Origin: Zonotrichia leucophrys gambelii | Taxonomy: Eukaryota; Chordata; Aves; Passeriformes; Passerellidae | Reading direction: 5' to 3' | DNA: 64,000 bases | NCBI RefSeq assembly: GCF_028769735.1 | Contig: NC_088172.1 | Location: 95,279,235 to 95,343,234 of the forward strand | Shown here: positions 26,572-39,949 of the stretch, piece by piece | Position numbering within the stretch: the first letter of the stretch is position 1 | Layout of the letters: each line of letters opens with the position of its first letter | Notes under the pieces: model-generated | The model's database searches: none | What the model was told of the DNA's origin: nothing | What the model saw: the letters and a program-made list of their open reading frames with translations, nothing else | Made by a program: the position numbers and the translations under genes

Positions 26572-29062
26572 CCTGGGAAAGACTATGGAGCTCTAAGTTT
26601 CAACACTATAAAAAAGTATTCTGCACATCCTCAGCTGAAATGTATCTACTTCTGAGCTGGCCACAGCTGATATGAAATTGCCTCTCAAGCACTGGGATGA
26701 ACCAGAGGGATAGGAGAGAATAAAGAATAATTTCCTTGGTTTTTTTTTTTTTTGGCATCCCTTAAGTTTCATAATCAGGTAGTACTGCAAGTCCCCACAC
26801 ATTGTGCTGTATCTAGAGGAGAGGAACAGGAAATAAAAAAAATAAATTTACTCCAATTGTTGACAATACACATATACTACAATACACAGACAATGATTTT
26901 ATGATTATTGTGGGAACAAGAGGAGCCAGGTAGAGAAACTGACAAATGAAACTGGTTACTATGGAAGAATTGCCCTAAACTTTTATCCCACAACCCCTGA
27001 AAACTGTATTTCACTTCTGAGATTAGAAAGCAATTTTAAGGTTTGGGTTTTTTGGGAGGTTTTTTGTTTGGTCAGGTTTGGCTTTTAGGGTTTTCTTCCC
27101 TGTATCTGTGTGATTTGGTTATTTTTTAGGGGTTGTTTTGTTTGTTTTGTTTTTTTTTTTTTTTCCAAAATAACAAATCTCCAAAAGAATTTCCACTACT
27201 AAAAGTTCAAAGCTTCCAACAGACATAATTTAGGCTGCTTCAAAACAGAAAATGCAGATAGTTCAAATAAATATCTAATTCAACAGCTAATAACAGAACA
27301 AAAAATTCTCTAGGAGGGAGAAGTAATGTTTTAGCTTTCAGATTTTAATGCCCAAATATCTTAACCCTCTTATGGATTAAGTTGCAATGATCTTGAGTAA
27401 AGCAGCATTGTGGCATTTTTTCAACCAGAACCAGATCTGTTTACATGCTGAATCAGAGCTTTATAAATTCAAACCTGTCCAAGATTCCCCAAAACGAGCA
27501 CATATGAAAACCCAGACCTGCTACACTTCAAACTCCTGGCACACTTTTTATTGCAGATGAAACAGACTCCAAGTTTTATTCTCCAGGAGAATAGAAATTC
27601 GAACACACCAACTCAGAGCTACACTATCTGAAACGATTTTGGTTTTGTAGAGCTGGCATAAAGAACAAAAACTTAAGCTTCCTTTCTGTCAAAACACATT
27701 AATATTAAGACAGAGATCCAAAAGACTTGGAAAATTGACACTTTGTAAAAGCAGCTATCAGGTTTCACACAAGGGTAGATTAAAGAATAACAGTAGGACT
27801 GAGCCAACAAATCTATCTCTACAGAGCTTGTTTCAAAGTTACTCAATAGAAATTAAAGACACTTCACTCTCCCACTAACAGTCCACAAAGGCAGGTATAT
27901 CCAAACCCAGAAATCACCACCTGCCTTTAAATCCATCCTTGGCTACTTCAAATTGTTTGCCTTGATTAAATTGCATCCAGCTCAGTAGCCACAGCAAACA
28001 AAGCTAATGCCAAATCAAAGGCAGTTAATTGTACACAGTATTTTCTTTAACCTACATCTTTTCAGGGTTTGCATTTGCACTCACACCTGGGGCAAAGCCA
28101 CATCACTGCCTCATGGTGGTGACTTTTCATCCTCTGTGCACTGGAACCCCCTCACACTTGAGGGAGCCAAGTCAAGGAAGAGCAGCAGGCAACACAAACT
28201 TTGCCAAAACTCAGTTTTATCAGCAAGTGAGGGCTAAGTTACCAACTCAAAGCCAGGTTGTGAGTGAAATGTCCCTACCCCATACTTCAAAGACTGCAGC
28301 CCATCCATGGGGGAAGAGGGAAAGGAAAGGGGGTAAGGGTTTAGCCACAGACAAACCCAATGTCCTGCACACACTTTGCTTCCCATGTCTTTTGTTTCCT
28401 GCTCCCTGACACTGCCAGGCTCAAAACTGGAATTAGCTGATGTACACATAAATTAATTCAATATTTTTTTCAAGATTAATTGAAATCTTGGGCAAACAGG
28501 TAATTACAAGGAGCTAGAATTCAGAATATCTTGCTATTACATGTGTGTTAATAGGTCAGAGATTTGATGAGACATCCATTAAGGGCACATTATTTATCAG
28601 ACAAAAAAAACCCAAAAACAGCATCCCAGGCTTGGGAACCAAAAAGAAATCAAAATTAACATGCACATTTGTGGGGGTTGCAACCACATTTGTTAAGAAA
28701 AAAAAATACAAATAGTAAAAAAGGAATAAACACTATCAAAACCAGCTATGCATGCAGATTTTAAATCAGAGGTATTCCTATACCATTTAAAAGGGAAAAA
28801 AAAAGGAAAAACTTATATATAACATCCAGACAGTAACACATTTTACTTGAGCATAACAAAGTGATAACAGTAGAGCCCTGAAAACAATTCAAGACCTGAA
28901 TTCAGAAAACACTATTTAAAATATAGAGATATTCTGACAAAAACCAGAATAATATTCTGCCACAGCATATGCCATGATCAGGAGGGCCACAATGCAGTAT
29001 CACCATGCAATTTCAGAAGGTTTTAAGCATTTCTCCATACAGAGTAAAACCTTACCTCACCA
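26572..29062. other. Unique DNA between two LTRs, no gene seen
   Basis: No coding sequence of retroviral type is visible between the two minus-strand LTRs, which belong to different families and are probably independent insertions. The stretch includes a T run at 26740-26753 and a G/T-rich low-complexity tract (27040-27164). Overlapping open frames of 76 and 126 codons near 28.0-28.4 kb have no recognisable domain. Confidence 0.55.
27040..27164 (+). repeat. G/T-rich low-complexity tract
   Basis: T-rich sequence with repeated GGTTT/GGGTTTT blocks, ending in 15 consecutive thymines at 27150-27164. Strongly strand-asymmetric in composition. Simple-sequence expansion is the likeliest explanation. 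Confidence 0.85.
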
Positions 29063-29370
29063 GAATTAAGGTGTCTGTCCACACACAGCAGCACCATAAT
29101 ACTTCAGAAGGCTGCAGGTATTTGGCCTTCTTGTTCTTTGTCCCAACCTTTTATACCGTCACATTAATGCATTGCACCTGTGTGCCCACTGCTCCCTTTG
29201 GTGATTGGTCAGTGCACCTGAGCACTCCTTATCTTGTTGCTTTTAATGCTTTTCACCTGCTTAGTAGCTGTAGCCTACTAAGGATGACTCTCAGCCACAG
29301 CCCCACTCCCAATTACCACAAACTTTGTTCTTACAAAGTTCTATGTTAATGTGCTAAGACATTGTCCACA
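29063..29370 (-). mobile_element. Probable ERV LTR, second family
   Basis: Read on the minus strand the sequence starts TGTGGACAATGTC and shows a compact promoter: CCAAT (plus-strand 29204-29208), then GTATAAAAGG about 48 bases downstream (plus-strand 29147-29156). This is followed by about 80 bases resembling R/U5 and then CTGGTGAGG, a possible primer-binding-site start. The U3 block AGTAGGCTACAGCTACTAAG recalls AATAGGCCACAGCTGTG of the LTR at 26.2-26.6 kb, but most of the sequence differs. The 3' boundary is uncertain, and no target duplication was found. Confidence 0.6.
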
Positions 29371-32300
29371 ATAGGGCATTAAAATATTCTTGTCTCAAAA
29401 CTAAAACCAATATGAATTTTAACTACAGAAAGTAATAAAAAGAGCTATAACATTTGTAAATTATTTTAATATTTAAATTAGAAATGACAAATTTATTGTA
29501 AATTCTTTGTAGGAAAAATTAACTGAGGGTTTGATGCTCTATGTTGAAAAAATACTTCAGTAAGGTAGGTTAGGTTAGTTAGGTACTTAGTAATTTCCAA
29601 CAGAGAGAAATTCAGCAGATGACTCGAACGCTGCACTTTTGATGCCATTTCCCTGTATGACTAGAACAAGACACAATGCTAATAGAGCCAGTGGACCAGA
29701 CAGGACAAGATTTGCCTATTTTCCTACTGCACAAAAGTTACAGTGCCGTCTCTACCTAATTACTTCACAATATAATGCAATAATTAAGATTTTTATCACT
29801 GAAACTACCCCCTTTGTCTCTCTTAATTCAGCCCCGTGTTGTATATAAATAATATTGTCTTATTTAATACATGAAAAAATAAGGCATGGGGGAAAAGATT
29901 TCTCTAAACCCAAATGTAGCAAAAAAGTGCAACACAAATATTTTGAAGAAGCTGGAGTCCAGATCTGGATTGTCCAAACAAAGCTTTGTATATTATTGCA
30001 GATTAACACCCCAGAATACTAATACTGACAGTGTTCTGACACTGTAAGGGTAAGATAAACACACACACATCACAGCAACTTTTGCATATGGAAAACAAAT
30101 TAAAGTATGACAATATTTTTCTCGAGAGGCAAGGCTTTATAATCGTGGCTGCCATGCACAATGCAGAGTGTAACATCTTGCAGAATGTAAGGGTGTTTGT
30201 TGCACAGCAATTTCAGCTCTGCTGCCAGCTCGATTATCACCATACCGTGCTGGCAAGTGCAGCTCTTTCTCTATGAGAATATCTCAGAGCAGATTTCATT
30301 GTTGCTAGGGAGCTGCACAGCTCGAGGGCCCTGAAGGAAGAACAAATGCTGCAAATTGGTGGTACCCAATCAACAGTCAATCTGTTTAAGGTCCATTACT
30401 TCTCATTACCTTTTAACCATTATTTACTTTCTATTAGTTCAGACAGGATGATTCTAAAAAGGATGGCTGAAAAGGGCCAACTCAATAGACACTTTTTCAA
30501 GCCAATCCTCATTATTTTTGGTATAATTACACCATCCATCAAAAGATAAATACAATCTCCAGTCCAAACTGGCATTGTGTCTAACTTTGCATCAGCTACT
30601 TGTGGACATATTTGGAATGTGATGATGGGAAGGACATGAACTTTTTCATACACAGCTCTCAGTATTATTTCACTGTTCAGGACATGAAAGCTGTAAAGCC
30701 AAGGACTGCAAAACTGAGTCTTTTGTAGGATAATCCTAATGAAAATTCAGGACAGGATTTTTAGTGTAATGTTTTGATAATGGTTTAAATTATTGAGAGA
30801 AGGACTTTTCTACATCTGTATCACCTGAAGGAGATTAGCAGAGTGTTTCTTAAAGGATGAAGACTTCATGATTCTGATTTCCAGTGCTGAGCTCTGCCAT
30901 ATTAAAGAGAACTGTATAAAGTTACAAAAAGTTGCCTGAACTTCATGCCCAAATTCACAACTCCTGGGTGTCTTTTCAACCTGTGTAATTCATACATGCA
31001 CTTTTTTGGTTGGGTTGGAATGACTGTACCATTGTAGCAGCCTGCCACGTGTGTTGAAAGGTGGATTTCAGAGTTAGCCAAACTTATCCTTTCACAGAGA
31101 GTGAAGAATAGGACTGAAGAAGGAAAGGGGATCAATCCTGTTCAAACACTGATCTCTCGTATTCAACCTACCTCACTGTGGTCAATATCAGCCATCATTA
31201 GTCAGTGAAGTTTCAGGGAAGAGGGAGATTTCTTGCCAAAAACACCTCTTAATCTTTGCATGGAAGGAAAAAACAGAGTAATCCAGGATTAAAACCCAGG
31301 CTGCCCATGTGTCTTATTTACAGGCAACTTCATTTGTTTGTGCAGCAGACCCTTTTTAAATGGTTGATGAAACTCATTTGTCCCGACATCGATGGGATCT
31401 GGGATAAGAGGTGTCTCAGCTATTGGTAGATCAAATTGTTAATTCTGTATTCTGCAAAAACCCTCCACTTCATTCTGAACTTCTGAAACCCCTAATATCT
31501 TTCAATTTTAAGTTTAGTCTCAACTTATATTTTCTATGAGAATTTTTAGACACTTGGAATTCATCCTCAACAAACGAGCTGCATTTTTTGTCCGTCTTGA
31601 TGTAATAGCTATTAATGCCTCATTATCTGCTTTTGTTCTTACCTTCTTATATTGTAACACTTCCATTGCTGAAATGTTATGAATATTTTAGTGCCTAATT
31701 GTATGTGCATTTTCATTTATTGGTATCACTTTCTGAAGGTGTTACTGGAATTGTGTTCTTCATGCCATGGTATTCTCGGCACAAGTAACTTTGCGCGGAA
31801 CCTCTTTGCAGTGCATTAAAATCTTTAACAAAGATGAAGTCATTTTCAGACACATGACTTCCAATAATTTCTTTTTAACCTTTGTCCCTCTCTTCACAAA
31901 TCATCTCCTGCAAAAATTCCCACTTCAAAATTTTCACCTTTCACCAATGTAAAAGTGCATTGAATGCAATCTACTTCCTTTTTTATAAATCTGGTTAGTG
32001 CCCCAAGGAATTTGAAGTTTTACTGCAAGGCACATGCACATAAACACAGAAGATAACTCCAGACTGATGAAATGTTGCCCGTTGTGTTTATACACCTTGT
32101 AAGATTTGAGCAGCAAATGCCAAACACAAATTCATAATGCCATTAACCCATTTGCTGCTCCAGTAGTGTGATCTTAATAAAAGTTTGCTTTTGTTTGAAT
32201 TCACAGTTGCTGGTTGATAATATAAGTGACATAGAAGAGCCAAGGGAGTGTGAATTGATCTGACTACAATGCAACTACAAAGATTTTGCATAGTATTCAG

Positions 32301-35300
32301 CAAATTATTTTCAACATGAAAAATATTTTAAACATAAGAAGATTTAGGAATTGCTCTGCAGAAAGCCATCTCTTTTATTTATGACAAAGAGTCTGCAGAT
32401 TCCAGCTCTTTCATTCCCTCTGTCAATGCAACACATGAGTTATCTGCTGTCACTGTGAGTGCTCACCAATTAATCTTCAGCTGCAGCCCTCTTCTAGAAC
32501 ATGTCACTGCTGTGATTTTGTTTCCCTCAGATGGCTTTCCTGTTATTATGCTCTCACATTTGGATTTGTATCTTAATTACATGTTAATATTTCTCTACAA
32601 GGAAGGGGGTGAATCAATCTCATGAATTAATAGTGAACAGAGTGATAATCCAGGAAGGATAATGCATTGATAGAAGTGCTCTCATGGGATGTATTCTACA
32701 AGATTGAAAACAACAGCTCACAAAGAAGTGAACTGATTAGAAGTGATTGAAGGGGAATGAAAGTTGAGGATGGGCAGAACAGACCAAAGACAGTAAAGTT
32801 TACTTAAAGAAGAAGAATATTAACTTATATTATTAATATAATTATATTAATTCATATGAAATTTTGAAAAGTGAAGTCATTAAAACCTATTTAATTTATT
32901 TAACAATAATTACGGATGCATCTTTTTCCAGAGTCCTTTCTTTTCATTTACCTTGGTATATACTAGAGGTGATGTAAAGGATCACTCCCAACAACTTGCA
33001 ATTACATGAGAAAGCTTTTCCAAAATTTGCTGTATGCTACTAAAGAACTTCCTTTCTGCTTTCCAGCCAGTAGGAAACATAACCAGGGCTAAACTGAACT
33101 GCCAAGTGGTCAGAAAAAAGAGTAGGTGGAACAAAAACTAAAATAGAACATGCATGACACAGGCCAAAATCTATATACTCATGGTAGAATTTTCCTCTAA
33201 TTGGAAACATGTAGATAAAATTCCATTTAAAATAGACTTGGAAAAAAACAGTCAAAATGGAAAAAGAAACTTTGCCTAAACACTGCTCTATTTTCGTAGA
33301 TTTTTTAAAATTATTATTGTTGAGAGAACCATGGAGGTTTTTATTTCAACTTTTTTTTTTTTTCCCAGATCAAAACTTCTCATCATTGTTTTGCCTTTTC
33401 TTTCCATAAAAGGCCAAGATTGTCCTAGAAGCTTTGGTAAATTAAGGAGGAACTGGCAGATGGTTTGTGAATACAAGCAGTTTTGAAAAACAAGCTTCAT
33501 TGAAAATTTACTTTCAAGCAACTGCTCCCAACTCCAATTAATCTACTGTGAGAAATAAGGAGATAATGCTTTTGTGCTTTTTATTCCAAATATGGCTTAT
33601 AAAAGAGACACATAGAAAAAAAATACTTGGAACCAAGCACTCTAAATAAAAAGTGTATGTCTTAGGTAAAAAGTGAAAATGTATTTGTAAAGAAATCTGA
33701 GAACATCCCACAATCATTAGGGGGGAAATAAAAAAAAACAAATGGGAACAAAATGTGTCATGGAAGAGAGTGAATACTGTCATTAGGGCTGTAAGTCTGT
33801 TATTATACGTGCTTAGAATTAGCTCTGAATAACTACAGATGAGGCAACAGTAGGAATTTCAGCTTGTGCTGGGATCCAAATTTGGTTTAGATATCTGATA
33901 TTTCCACACTGTTTAATCAAAAACTGTTACATGAGGGTAGACTTAGTTTTGTTTCCTATGATCATTTCATTCAGATTTAAAGAGAATTTATCTGACTTTA
34001 ATCTCCTCCTCCATTTCAATAGTAATAATTTTCCATATCTAAACCATCTAATAACATCCAAAGCACAGACACTGTGATTTCCATAAAGAGATTTTCAGAT
34101 TTTAGCTAGAAATACAGCAATCAAAGCTAGAATTTTCTTCTCTGGTACTGGTATCATGTTCCTAGTTACTTATTCCTGATACAGAAATATTTTTTTTCCA
34201 ATAATGAGCTTGCTATTGATATACTTTCTTCTCAGTATTTGCATTTTTTAAAACAATAATGAATTAGAGCAGCAAAGGCAAAACATATTACTTTTTTCTG
34301 TTAATTGCACTTGTTGTAGCTTGAGTTTATGAAGGGGCATCAAAAGACCATCTGAAAACTTTCAGTTCAAATCTCTCCCAGTTGCAGCTTACTTTGCCCA
34401 TTTCCATTATTTAAAATCTGCATCGTTAAACCTCTAGCACATAAAAGAAACATACAATTTTTAAGATGTTTAGAATGAGATATCATGTCTGTGCACTCTC
34501 ATTAATTTCACACTTTGAAAGAGTTCCACAGTCCTTTCCAGAATCAAAGTATCACATGTTTTCACTGGAGAGATATATAATAAGACTATTAAAGAGTTTT
34601 TGAATCATTAAAACCTTCATATATCTTAATATCCTCCTCATTTTTTTTCTTTTCCATCAAACAATGATGACTCAGCTTTTAATATCTCATTCCTTCATGC
34701 AATTATAGAAGATCAACAACAAAGCCCCTTAAAATAAAAATGAGGGATACAAAGAAGTGTTCTGAACATGGACTAAAAGGTTCCTCATGTGTGCAAATAT
34801 GTTTTCTGAAAGGCTCACAAATGAGAAATTTTTAAATAGGCTATTTATATTGCTGGGTATTGATGTTCTTGTTACAATTCTCAGTACAATATATTAAGCT
34901 CAAAATATTGCCCAGTAAACAAGGAGTTGATGAAAAATCAGAATTCAATAATATTCTTCTAGTATCAGCAGGGAAGAAGAAATACATTTTGAAAGTATCT
35001 AAAGTTAGTACCAGAGGGAAGCTAAAAGCACAAAGAACTATGAAAAATGATCAACTTTAATTCAACAGAACACTTTTAAATAGGTGTTGGGCTCCAAAGA
35101 CCTCTTGATCATTCTCTGTTTCTTTCAAAACCCCAGCCAACGATCTGGACTCTCATTTAAATGAGATATGTCTGCAGGAAACTTAAGAAGCCATCAGAGA
35201 CTTCTCATCACCATCATAATCATCTGCAGCTCAGTTACTGAGTTGCAAAAAGAACTACATCCCATTTCAGCTTTCAGTCAGCTTTTTTTTTTTCTTATTT

Positions 35301-35562
35301 ATTTATCATGATTTAGTTATTTTTCATTTATTTTGCTGACCAGCTTAATTTTGTCATTTCAGTGTTACTTGGGCTCAGAATCTAAAGTTTCTAGCTCAGT
35401 TATAAATAGGAACTTTCAATTAAGCATATTTTAGAATTATTTTAATGATGTCAGCAAAGAGGTTTTTTGTCTCTTGGAAAGTGTTTCCCCCTCATTCACA
35501 ATTCATTTATATGCTGTCTAATACTTTTGCTTAGAGTACTTACACTTTATGCATGCTGAAGA
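29371..35562. other. Unique AT-rich DNA, no gene seen
   Basis: No gene or recognisable interspersed repeat. A T run lies at 33351-33363, an AT-rich quasi-palindromic patch at about 32820-32860, and a short TTAGG-like run at 29566-29582. Confidence 0.55.
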
Positions 35563-35600
35563 TTACCTTTCAGGTAACCACAAACCTCCTAGATCCAAAG
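35563..35600 (+). repeat. 38-bp dispersed direct repeat, copy 1
   Basis: Starts TTACCTTTCAGGTAACCACA and ends AGATCCAAAG. An identical sequence except for one base (T at 35590 versus C at 36934) occurs in the same orientation 1344 bp downstream. The flanks do not match. It matches no repeat family that I know. Confidence 0.9.
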
Positions 35601-36906
35601 ATTTCTTTTAAAAAGTGGTTCCATCTACACCGGAAGGCTCCACTTAATGCTGTGGTCAGTAATGGCATACATTTCACATGATTATTAATTAATGGAAAGA
35701 TCATGTAAGCTTGGATTTTCCAAGATTTTTGCAACAGATTCTGCAGTGTAGCTTTAATGTTTTATCGACCCTTTAAATTCACAGAGATTTGGGTGGAATT
35801 AAAAAAAAAACACAAAAGGGCCAATCCACATGACTTTTTCTTTCTTTCCCCTTTTCTCCCACTGAAGCCATCCACCAGAGGGCAATGCTGCCGCTGAGAA
35901 GCAGCTGATTCCTAAAAATTCACAACTTCACTCCATCAAAGCACTTAGAGAAATTACACGAGTAACCAGAGACAGAGAAATCCTGATCCAGCAGTACATT
36001 AGACCGATTTTTGAATGGAGTAAAGGGAACTGATGGACAGGATCTTACCCAGAATAAAAGTATAAAGCTGTGAGACAGAGTGGAAACTGGACAGAATAAA
36101 GGACATCTTACCCTAATATTTTTACTTTTATTGATAATAAGATTATTATATTTGAGATGAGAGCTCTAATTCAAATTCTGGTAGTTTACCATGACTCAAG
36201 ATATCAGTGGGATGTGAAACTTCCCCATCTTGCTCAGCTTTGGTTGCTTCACTCTACTTCCTATCAACAATGTCCAAAAATGCCATTGCTGCCTGCCAGA
36301 GCAGCTACAAATTAGTTGATGGTCTTAATATGGATTTTATTTAGAGTCAGAGTGATAAAAATTTGCAGCCTCAAGCTGGCAGTCCTCTTGGCAGCCGTGA
36401 ATGCACCTGATAAATACAGGAAGCAACTCACCTCCATAAATACAGAAATTGTTCAAGCTTGCAGGAATCATGGCAAAAGATAAAGCACTCGAGCTACAGC
36501 AGCTACAGCAGCACTAGAAACCTTCCATTAAAAACCCAGGAAACTCAAAAGAGAATCAGTGGCTCTCATTTAACTTCTCCACGCTTCCAGGACAGCAGCT
36601 TTGAAAGGCCACAGTTAAATCCCAACCTGACAGGCTGACACTGCTTTGTCAGTAGAACAGTATTGACTGCGGTGGTTTGCAATCAGGTGTGAAAGTGCTA
36701 ATGGCAGTTTTCATCATAGCTCAGCTCCTCAGACTTTAAAAACCTTACAGTTCTCTCCTCTTACTAAAAAAAGGAGAAGAAACACAGATTTATATATTTT
36801 TTTTCTTTCACAGAGAAGTGGCTGGTTAGCAATGAGGAATCCAAAACAGCTTTGTGCAAATTTTTGGTTTACTCTCTAATTAAGGTACCTTAGAACCACA
36901 GGCATT
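35601..36906. other. Sequence between the two 38-bp repeats, no gene seen
   Basis: Apart from the CTCF-like site at 35872 there is no recognisable gene, reverse transcriptase or transposase remnant. There is a short CAGCTACAG duplication near 36491-36510. Confidence 0.5.
35872..35885 (+). promoter_or_regulatory. Candidate CTCF binding site
   Basis: CCACCAGAGGGCAA matches the vertebrate CTCF core (CCASYAGRKGGCRS) at 13 of 14 positions, including the invariant AG..GGC block. The motif is on the plus strand. CTCF sites of this quality are often bound and act in loop anchoring or insulation. Occupancy cannot be judged from sequence. Confidence 0.5.
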
Positions 36907-36944
36907 TTACCTTTCAGGTAACCACAAACCTCCCAGATCCAAAG
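36907..36944 (+). repeat. 38-bp dispersed direct repeat, copy 2
   Basis: Second copy of the repeat at 35563-35600, 37 of 38 bases identical and in the same orientation. Both begin with TTACCTTTCAGGTAACC, which contains a CAGGTA E-box-like core. Confidence 0.9.
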
Positions 36945-39900
36945 GTATCTCTTTTTATACTTCTATTGGTCTAACAGAGCAGGATCCCACTGAAATTTTT
37001 TGAAGTTTTACAGGTTTAGTTTAAAATTTTCTACATGTATCATTGTAAAATTGCTACCTAGCAATGGAACGTACCTATTCCTGTAAAACTAATCAGAAAA
37101 TCTTTAAATTAGTCTCTTCACAAATACACATTCTGAGGTACAACAGACTGGCCCTGGAAGCCAGCCAGCTGAAGGAGAGACCATTGCTTGCTTGTAATGT
37201 TTGTATTCAAGATTTTTTAAGCAGAGGGATGTGTGTTGTGAATAACAAATTGTAGCATTCCCAATTCTTGCATCCCTGGCACTGCACAGTGATTAGTCCT
37301 GGAACAAACCCTCATCCCTTTCAGATTAGTCTGTCTTCTTGGTGGCAGAGAGCCTTGGGGATCAGTGCATTGCCCTGGTCTTGGAGGGTAGGCCAGGTCA
37401 CACATTTCAGGGGTTCAGTGTGGTTAGGCTGTTGCTTGTTATAGCAGACTTAACATCTCATTTTTGGGCTGCCAAATCACTTCCTAGTTAACGGCAAAAC
37501 AAAACAAAAAACACCCACTCACACCTTCTTTACAGATGCTTGTTTTCCAGTGTCCTAAAAACCTATTTAATTGCACTGAATGTGCAGGCTGATAGAAACC
37601 TCTTTGGCTGCAAGTAAACCCCACAAAAAAGGAAAAAATAGCTATCTGTAATGAACTGAACATGGGGGGGACTGATACTTTAGTAGTATGGAAAAAGACA
37701 AAACTGGTCAACAAACCTGGCACATGAAATGCAACTGAAATGAGCCTCTTGGCCTGGAAATTTTTCACTGGTCATTCTAATTGTTCTCTGTTAGAGTACA
37801 ATCCTGTTTTCATCAGCACTTTTTTGGTTTAGTACAGCTAAGCATTTGCAGATAAATAAATCACGAGTTTCCATGAAGTATTTAGGATTTCAAGTCACTT
37901 GGCATGAACCACACTTAGTTCTGTAAAATTAAACAATTGTTTGGTTACTCCACTCTACACTGCAAAACACTAAGGCACAGCACCTAGTCTTCGCCCCAGT
38001 TCATTAGACCTCTTCAGAGCAGCACCAATCAATTATACAAGTTCAGGGGTTTGATGGCTGGATGCAAGGCTGTGCAATTAATGAAAATAATGTGTGAAGT
38101 CTGTGTTGTGACAGAAAGATAAGGTTAATTTACAGTTCTGGTTTCACTTCTTACCTCTTCTCTTTGATTTGCTGTATTTCTCAGGTGAACCTTTCCATAT
38201 TTAGAGATCTGGCCAGCCAAATCATTCACCATTCATTCATACATTCATTCTGTCCTTCTGACTGTCTATTTCAACATAGTGTGTGAAATTGCATACATTA
38301 ATTGAGGTTGCCTGAAAATGTGTTTTCCTGCTATCACCTAGTGTAGAAGCAGATTAAAACTCACCACTGTATGCCTTCCAGCTGTTTAAAACTTCTTAGG
38401 ACAATCCTGTGCTCGCCATATTTAAAGACTCCAAGGCTATGGAGTGCAGAAAAGAATACAGGATCCTATTTATTTTTTATAAAAGTTAGAAACACACTCG
38501 GAACATCAACTGAAAAATCAGCATTGGGGTTAAAATTTACAGTTCTATGTAGAGGTACTCATTTCTTGTCTTATTCCCTGTTGGTTTGACAAGAACCTGC
38601 AGTATGTTCCTGAAAAGTGGGATTAAGGTAGATCAGATGAGGCACCCACAAACAATCAGGAAATTGTTTTTGTATTGCAGCTCAATGCAGTTATTAAACA
38701 AAGAATATGGCCAGCAATAGGTTATTTGTGGTTTAAAATACCTAAGTATATTTCTGTGGTTAACAAATTTACACTTAGAGCTAAAGAGGTTGAAGTTGAT
38801 ATTTGTTTTACATATTATACCTCTGTAGCAGTGCCCAACAGGTGTGCCTTCATGGAATAAAACATTGCAACCACTCAGCCCATCACACTGATTTTGTTAT
38901 TTCCTGTACCTGCACTACAGCTGCACCTGCTCTATAAAGCTACTGATGCTCATCTGACATACAGCCAGCATAAAGATTTATGAAGTGCAGCACAATCTTG
39001 CTATTCTAAAAGCAAACCATTAAAAAGAACCAAGAAAATGTACATACACACATGAATATATTGGTTTGAAATGTGAATTTATCAACACAATGGATGATCA
39101 ATATGCTCCTCTTTTCCCTAGATTAAAAATGGAAAAAAAAAAAAAAGGCTACCTATATAGCATTATTCTGTATGGAGGAAACTTATGAACTAAATAGCTG
39201 TCATCAGATACTTGTCACGTAATAAAAACTATGAATATTTTGATACTAAAATCAAAACTGCAATTATACTTTTAACTATGACTCATTGCTGATTTAGATT
39301 GTTGTGATTAAGGATGTTTCTCCATGCATACAAATTGTACATTGAGTTTGCAGACTGTGTGAGAATTAGGAGAGCCCAGCTAGACATTGCTGCTAAGTGC
39401 TTGGACTTTGTGATTGATGTTCCTGGAAAACACAATGGCTGCTTCCTGAAATAGTTTCTTATTTCTGAAATAAATCTGGGGGTTTGGAGGTCCTTATATA
39501 AAGACATATATAAGCAATATATGTATAGTCTCATTTACTTTTTTAATTTTTTTTTTATTTTTTAAAGAAAAACTTGGTAATCACAGTGAATCCTTTCCCT
39601 GGGCAAAGAACTCTATGTGGGTGGTTGAATGAGTGAAAAACATTTTTTGTAGAGGAAATAAATTGAGAAAAAGTGGTTTTACAACAACACTCCAACTAGT
39701 ACTATCCATCACACTCATAGGAAACACCATTGGAATAAACATTGCAAAGCAATGCAAAAATAGTAACTTACATAAATCAACACCAGCAGACTGCTATTGT
39801 GAGGCTGAATGCAAACAGCTCCTTTTATTAAAAAAAAGTCACTGCTCCCCCATTGACCACCACCTATATTTAACAAAGATGGAATGAGTTACAAAGATTT

Positions 39901-39949
39901 TTCAATACATTTATTTACATTTAACACATTGAAAGGAATGAGATTTTTG
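36945..39949. other. Unique AT-rich DNA, no gene seen
   Basis: No gene or interspersed repeat recognised. It contains a short ATTC-type simple repeat at about 38226-38250 and an A run at 39133-39146. Confidence 0.55.

Noticed and set aside
26220..29370. The two minus-strand LTRs as ends of one provirus
   Set aside because: They differ in most of their sequence and no gag, pol or env remnant lies between them; independent insertions fit better.
29566..29582. Short TTAGG-like run resembling a telomere repeat
   Set aside because: Too short, and the motif is not the vertebrate TTAGGG; chance.
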